From a bacterium (GTDB lineage Bacteria; Bacillota; Clostridia; Lachnospirales; Lachnospiraceae): 64,000 bases of DNA. The stretch's first letter is position 1; the number at the start of each line of letters is the position of its first letter. A program made the position numbers and the translations under genes. The notes under the pieces were generated by a model that did not search any database, had not been told where the DNA came from, and saw nothing but the letters and a program-made list of their open reading frames with translations. The stretch lies in assembly GCA_023666335.1 (NCBI GenBank), contig JAMPCE010000007.1, forward strand, positions 1 through 64,000, read 5' to 3'. Of this stretch, positions 62,735 to 64,000 are shown piece after piece.

Positions 62735-63433
62735 TTAATCAATATCATATTCCAACACCGACCCGTCCGCCGCGTCGATGGTGTACTCGTATTCCCGCCC
62801 GTCTTTGTAAAACTCGATCTCATATTCGGCGCGTCCGTCGTCGTAGTCAAATTCCTGTTTTGTAATTCTGACATCCGTGTCAGAAAATCCGGCATGCGCC
62901 AATGCCGCCGCCACGGCGCTGTCCGCGTCAATATAAGCATCCGACGCGCCGAGCGTCACATCCTGTACGGGAACTTTCTCCGCATGACCGTGATGCGCCT
63001 CCACGCTCTTACTGTACACCGAGCCGGTCGCGGCATTGATCTCGTACTCATATTCCGTATTGTCCGCAAAAAATTCGATCTCATAGATTGCAATGCCGTC
63101 CTCGTAGTCCAGCTTTGCCTTTGTGTACGTCACTTCCCCGATCACGTCCGCATCTTCAAGAGCGACCGCTTTCGCTTCATCCGGACTGATCTGTCCGTCG
63201 CCCGTCGCAGGCTTCGGCGCTGTCTCGACCGTTGGCGTTTCTTCCTGCTTCGGCGCCTCGACCGCAGGCGCTTCTTCCTGTTTCGGGGTCTCCACGGCAG
63301 GCGTTTCCGGCTGCTGCGGCTGCGGGAGCGGACCGACATTTCTCCCACAGGCGGTCATCATTCCCGCAATTACAAGACAAAGACCTACTGCCGGGATCTT
63401 GGTCTTTAGAATCTCCCGTTTCCATATCATCAT
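62735..63433 (-). CDS. PepSY domain lipoprotein
   Basis: A 232-residue lipoprotein. The signal 'KTKIPAVGLCLVIAGMMTACG' ends in a lipobox with Cys near residue 30. A Pro/Glu/Val-rich repeat linker follows ('ETPKQEEAPAVEAPKQEETP'), then two PepSY repeats: 'EAKAVALEDADV...YEDGIAIYEIEFFADNTEYEYEINAATGSV' and 'AVAAALAHAGFSD...YDDGRAEYEIEFYKDGREYEYTIDAADGSVL'. PepSY modules are thought to inhibit or modulate proteases near the cell surface. GGGG about nine bases before ATG 63433 sets the start. Confidence 0.9.
   Translation of the reverse strand: MMIWKREILKTKIPAVGLCLVIAGMMTACGRNVGPLPQPQQPETPAVETPKQEEAPAVEAPKQEETPTVETAPKPATGDGQISPDEAKAVALEDADVIGEVTYTKAKLDYEDGIAIYEIEFFADNTEYEYEINAATGSVYSKSVEAHHGHAEKVPVQDVTLGASDAYIDADSAVAAALAHAGFSDTDVRITKQEFDYDDGRAEYEIEFYKDGREYEYTIDAADGSVLEYDID
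62869..62882. repeat. TGACA-N4-TGTCA palindrome, copy 12
   Basis: Central bases TCCG, in the second PepSY repeat, encoding D-T-D-V. Confidence 0.7.
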
Positions 63434-63508
63434 TTTGACTGCCCCTTTCATTACTTGCAAACCCACGCTTTCAACGCCTTATTGTCTGCCCTGCAGACCG
63501 TCTGCTCA

Positions 63509-64000
63509 TTATATGTCGTGAATTTCTGCGTGCAGTTCCTGCAGGGATTTCACCCCGCTGCTCTTATGCGTTTTCAGATAATGAATGCCCTCCGCCGTCA
63601 CCTTCGCCGCCGCGACCGTCGTAATATAAGGCGCTTTCGCCTTGATCGCCGCCTTGCGCAGATAGCTGTCGTCGTGGATGCTGTCCTTCCCCACCGGAGA
63701 ATTGATGATCAGGTCAAAATCCCCGTTGGTGATCATATCGCCTACATTGGGTCTTCCCTCATAGAGTTTCTTCGCCATGACCGCGGGAATCCCCGCTGCC
63801 GTGATCAGTTTATAGGTCCCTGCCGTGGCAACGATTTTAAATCCGTCCTCAGACAAGCTCCTTGCCACTTCCACGACTTCGTCCTTATCTTTCTTATTCA
63901 CGGAGATCAGCACCGTTCCGGAAAGCGGCAGTTTCGACTGCACCGCCTCCTGCGCCTTGAAGAAAGCTTCGCCGTAGGAGCGGGACAAGCCCAGCACCTC
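63509..64000 (-). CDS. carB: Carbamoyl-phosphate synthase large subunit, C-terminal part
   Basis: The last ~163 residues of CarB; the gene runs off the right edge. The end of the synthase domain is 'GLSRSYGEAFFKAQEA'. The allosteric MGS-like domain follows: 'GTVLISVNKKDKDEVVEVARSLSEDGFKIVATAGTYKLI', 'VGDMITNGDFDLIINSPVGKDSIHDDSYLRKAAIKAKAPYITTVAAAKVTAEGIHYL'. CarB makes carbamoyl phosphate for pyrimidines and arginine. Confidence 0.92.
   Translation of the reverse strand, partial: EVLGLSRSYGEAFFKAQEAVQSKLPLSGTVLISVNKKDKDEVVEVARSLSEDGFKIVATAGTYKLITAAGIPAVMAKKLYEGRPNVGDMITNGDFDLIINSPVGKDSIHDDSYLRKAAIKAKAPYITTVAAAKVTAEGIHYLKTHKSSGVKSLQELHAEIHDI

Overview
The window is a single chromosomal stretch from a Gram-positive, strictly fermentative bacterium, most probably a member of the Lachnospiraceae (Clostridia). 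Support comes from gene content: the ptb-buk butyrate pair, a DUF6106 protein, LL-diaminopimelate aminotransferase, GatCAB amidotransferase, a purine pathway with PurH split into two proteins, a flagellin, an LRR/InlB-repeat surface protein with a PKTGD sorting motif, and an NhaC antiporter. Base composition is fairly GC-rich by eye. Three AT-richer islets stand out: 1-2650, 14177-14649 and about 53040-53950. Nearly all core genes lie on the minus strand.

Layout. 1-2650: AT-rich plus-strand block (AraC regulator, GNAT, DUF2000, membrane XRE regulator). 2626-7566: membrane hydrolase, orphan nucleotidyltransferase, tex. 7663-9438: plus-strand trio (DUF4190, SprA-like, DUF975) behind two tandem RNA hairpins. 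9453-14094: prfB with a programmed +1 frameshift and a large LRR surface protein. 14177-14649: a RelE-type toxin/antitoxin pair. 14670-19250: secA and buk/ptb. 19395-22873: purine genes (stand-alone AICAR transformylase, PurO-type cyclohydrolase, guaB). 23534-33726: a DUF4143 ATPase and an apparent operon of a giant flagellin (1806 aa) followed by an epimerase, a cytidylyltransferase and a zinc dehydrogenase, behind a sigma-28-like promoter and a G10 tract. 34859-40243: aspS-gatC-gatA-gatB, with two related foldable elements between the cistrons. 40345-46560: second DUF4143 ATPase, histidine phosphatase, dapL, dapF, and the ANTAR regulator/glnA pair with a leader terminator. 47263-52979: nadE, hslO, a glycosyltransferase that looks phase-variable through a G11 tract, and a methyltransferase. 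53182-53949: AT-rich JAB protein plus a 53-aa gene. 53939-64000: GH20 hexosaminidase, small export protein, hisC, TPR glycosyltransferase, acyltransferase, NhaC, PepSY lipoprotein, and the 3' end of carB.

The most unusual signals are at DNA level. The palindrome TGACA-N4-TGTCA occurs exactly twelve times, always inside coding sequence, against roughly 0.06 expected. Two long homopolymeric G tracts sit at positions expected of contingency loci: one ahead of the giant flagellin, one inside the true N-terminus of a glycosyltransferase. Two homologous elements in the aspS-gat operon keep closing stems that are complementary within each copy but unrelated between copies. All coordinates and motifs were read by eye; no database search was run.
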